From: DATEEG01 sp035525055
Lineage (GTDB): Bacteria > Actinomycetota > Acidimicrobiia > Spongiisociales > ZC4RG35
Assembly (NCBI GenBank): GCA_035525055.1
Contig: DATLEZ010000112.1
Span: 1 to 40,548 of the forward strand
Length of the DNA: 40,548 nt
Direction: 5' to 3'
The translations under genes were made by a program, and so were the position numbers. Below are positions 39,813 through 40,548 of the stretch, piece by piece. Under the pieces are notes generated by a model, which saw only the letters and a program-made list of their open reading frames with translations, was not told where the DNA came from and did no database searches. The first letter of the stretch is position 1; each line of letters opens with the position of its first letter.

Positions 39813-40548
39813 GCTGAACCCAGCGATGTCAGCCTGTCAACTCAGCGAGGGAGGACTCGATCTCCTCAATTCGTTAGGCCATGTTCCGGTCGAACAAATC
39901 CACCGGCTTTGCGCCGACAGCTCGCCGCCCGAGCAACCACAACATGGTGCTGCCGTGGGGAGAGCGATCATTAGTTCCAGATCCCACTCATCGGACGATG
40001 GGAAGGGCCGCACGACTCGTAGCCGTCAATACGACGGCGGATCCCCCAGCGACATCTCCAAAACCCATCTCCACACGGAAACCCGAAAATCGCGGATAAC
40101 ACCAACTCAGGCGCGTGGGCTCTACCGGCCCGAAACAAGGCGACTCGCCGTCAGCAATCCTTGTCTCGCAATAGAGGCCCCAGTCCCCAGATGCTGCCTA
40201 CGGCGACCCCGCCCACCGTTACCGCAAACCAGATCACGAGGATCCACCACAGGTATGGAATTCGCTAGGCGTTCTTGAACACTGACACCCGCCCATACTG
40301 ACCGTTGCACCCTCCAGCGGACATAGTCACATCCGCCCTATGACCGGCAATCCGGACATGGTCAGGCCGAACGGGAAGTGCCGTTCCCGAGCACTCTTCA
40401 AGAGGCCCGTTCGTGCTCCGTATTGGTGATCGGCGCGTTTGGCGTGGTGACGTCTGCTATGCGTTGGTGGGGCGCTCGATGATCCTCGTTTCGGCGCGCT
40501 CGGCGCGACTTCGCTCGCTCCCGGTCGCCGGCTGCCGCAAGAGCCGTT
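39813..40548. other. Gene-poor right end
   Basis: I see no convincing intact gene here. Plus-strand frames from 39760 to 40278 are Ser/Arg-rich and unlike neighbouring genes. One minus frame (40151-40264) encodes a hydrophobic stretch but has no start. Around 40318-40365 a short motif recurs: GGACATAGTCA (40319-40329), CTATGACC in the opposite sense, and GGACATGGTCA about 33 bases later. A plus frame open from GTG 40413 to the window end is too short to judge. Confidence 0.5.
40151..40264 (-). pseudogene. Possible small membrane-protein remnant
   Basis: Read from 40264 to a stop at 40151-40153, the minus strand gives 37 codons with a clear membrane-like segment (YLWWILVIWFAVTVGGVAVG) and the charged tail LLRDKDC. 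A TAG lies immediately upstream in the same frame (40265-40267), and no ATG, GTG or TTG precedes the hydrophobic part, so either the start is lost or this is the tail of a broken membrane protein. GTG codons inside the segment are unlikely starts. Confidence 0.3.

Overview
The window is GC-rich and densely coded, with frequent GTG/TTG starts, ATGA/GTGA stop-start overlaps, an F420-type luciferase-like oxidoreductase, a class III cyclase domain fused to a hydrolase, and lipoproteins with a Thr/Pro/Ala-rich tether after the lipobox. This points to a high-GC Gram-positive lineage (Actinomycetota, possibly Acidimicrobiia). That placement is an inference from gene style; there is no rRNA or tRNA gene to confirm it, and no transposase, integrase, phage gene or CRISPR array was seen.

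Layout. 0-8 kb: a TetR regulator (cut by the left edge) diverges from a frameshifted quinone-oxidoreductase gene; then a flavin-fold (PNPOx-like) protein, a hydrolase/adenylate-cyclase fusion, a PadR regulator diverging from a VOC protein, a lipoprotein, a decayed alpha/beta-hydrolase and a squalene-cyclase-like protein. 8-16 kb: catabolic genes: two enolase-superfamily enzymes on the minus strand diverge from a plus-strand operon of a TctC-like binding protein without signal peptide and a LigB/LigA ring-cleavage dioxygenase pair; then a D-2-hydroxyacid dehydrogenase, an unusual SDR, a luciferase-like oxidoreductase and a cupin. 16-17.2 kb: a broken lipoprotein beta-propeller gene.

17.2-28.9 kb is the most coherent unit: two divergent operons. 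Leftward run an acyl-CoA dehydrogenase, a two-subunit MaoC/FAS1-like hydratase and a ThDP-dependent enzyme. Rightward run a cyclase-family hydrolase, a CitE-like lyase, a Gfo/Idh/MocA dehydrogenase, a CaiB-type CoA-transferase, an MFS transporter and an ADP-forming acyl-CoA synthetase. The parts resemble import, CoA activation, dehydrogenation, hydration, C-C lyase cleavage and ATP recovery for an organic acid. The control region between the operons carries two copies of a 19-bp palindrome (CGTCTCR-N5-TGAGACR), and a 30-bp perfect inverted repeat made of four heptamers per arm sits between the first two rightward genes.

28.9-40.5 kb: a NarL-type two-component system diverging from a membrane-anchored beta-propeller protein; a carboxymuconolactone-decarboxylase-family protein; an alpha/beta hydrolase; an AHSA1 protein diverging from a second squalene-cyclase-like paralogue; an internally deleted GNAT pseudogene; a minus-strand run of DUF1905, VOC, ArsR-AHSA1 fusion, VOC and membrane redoxin genes; and a GNAT-like protein. 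The last ~700 bases hold no convincing intact gene.

Three genes (491-1456, 6298-7035, 16006-17175) each carry two or three separate lesions while their neighbours are intact, which suggests real decay rather than scattered read errors, although several lesions lie in short homopolymers.
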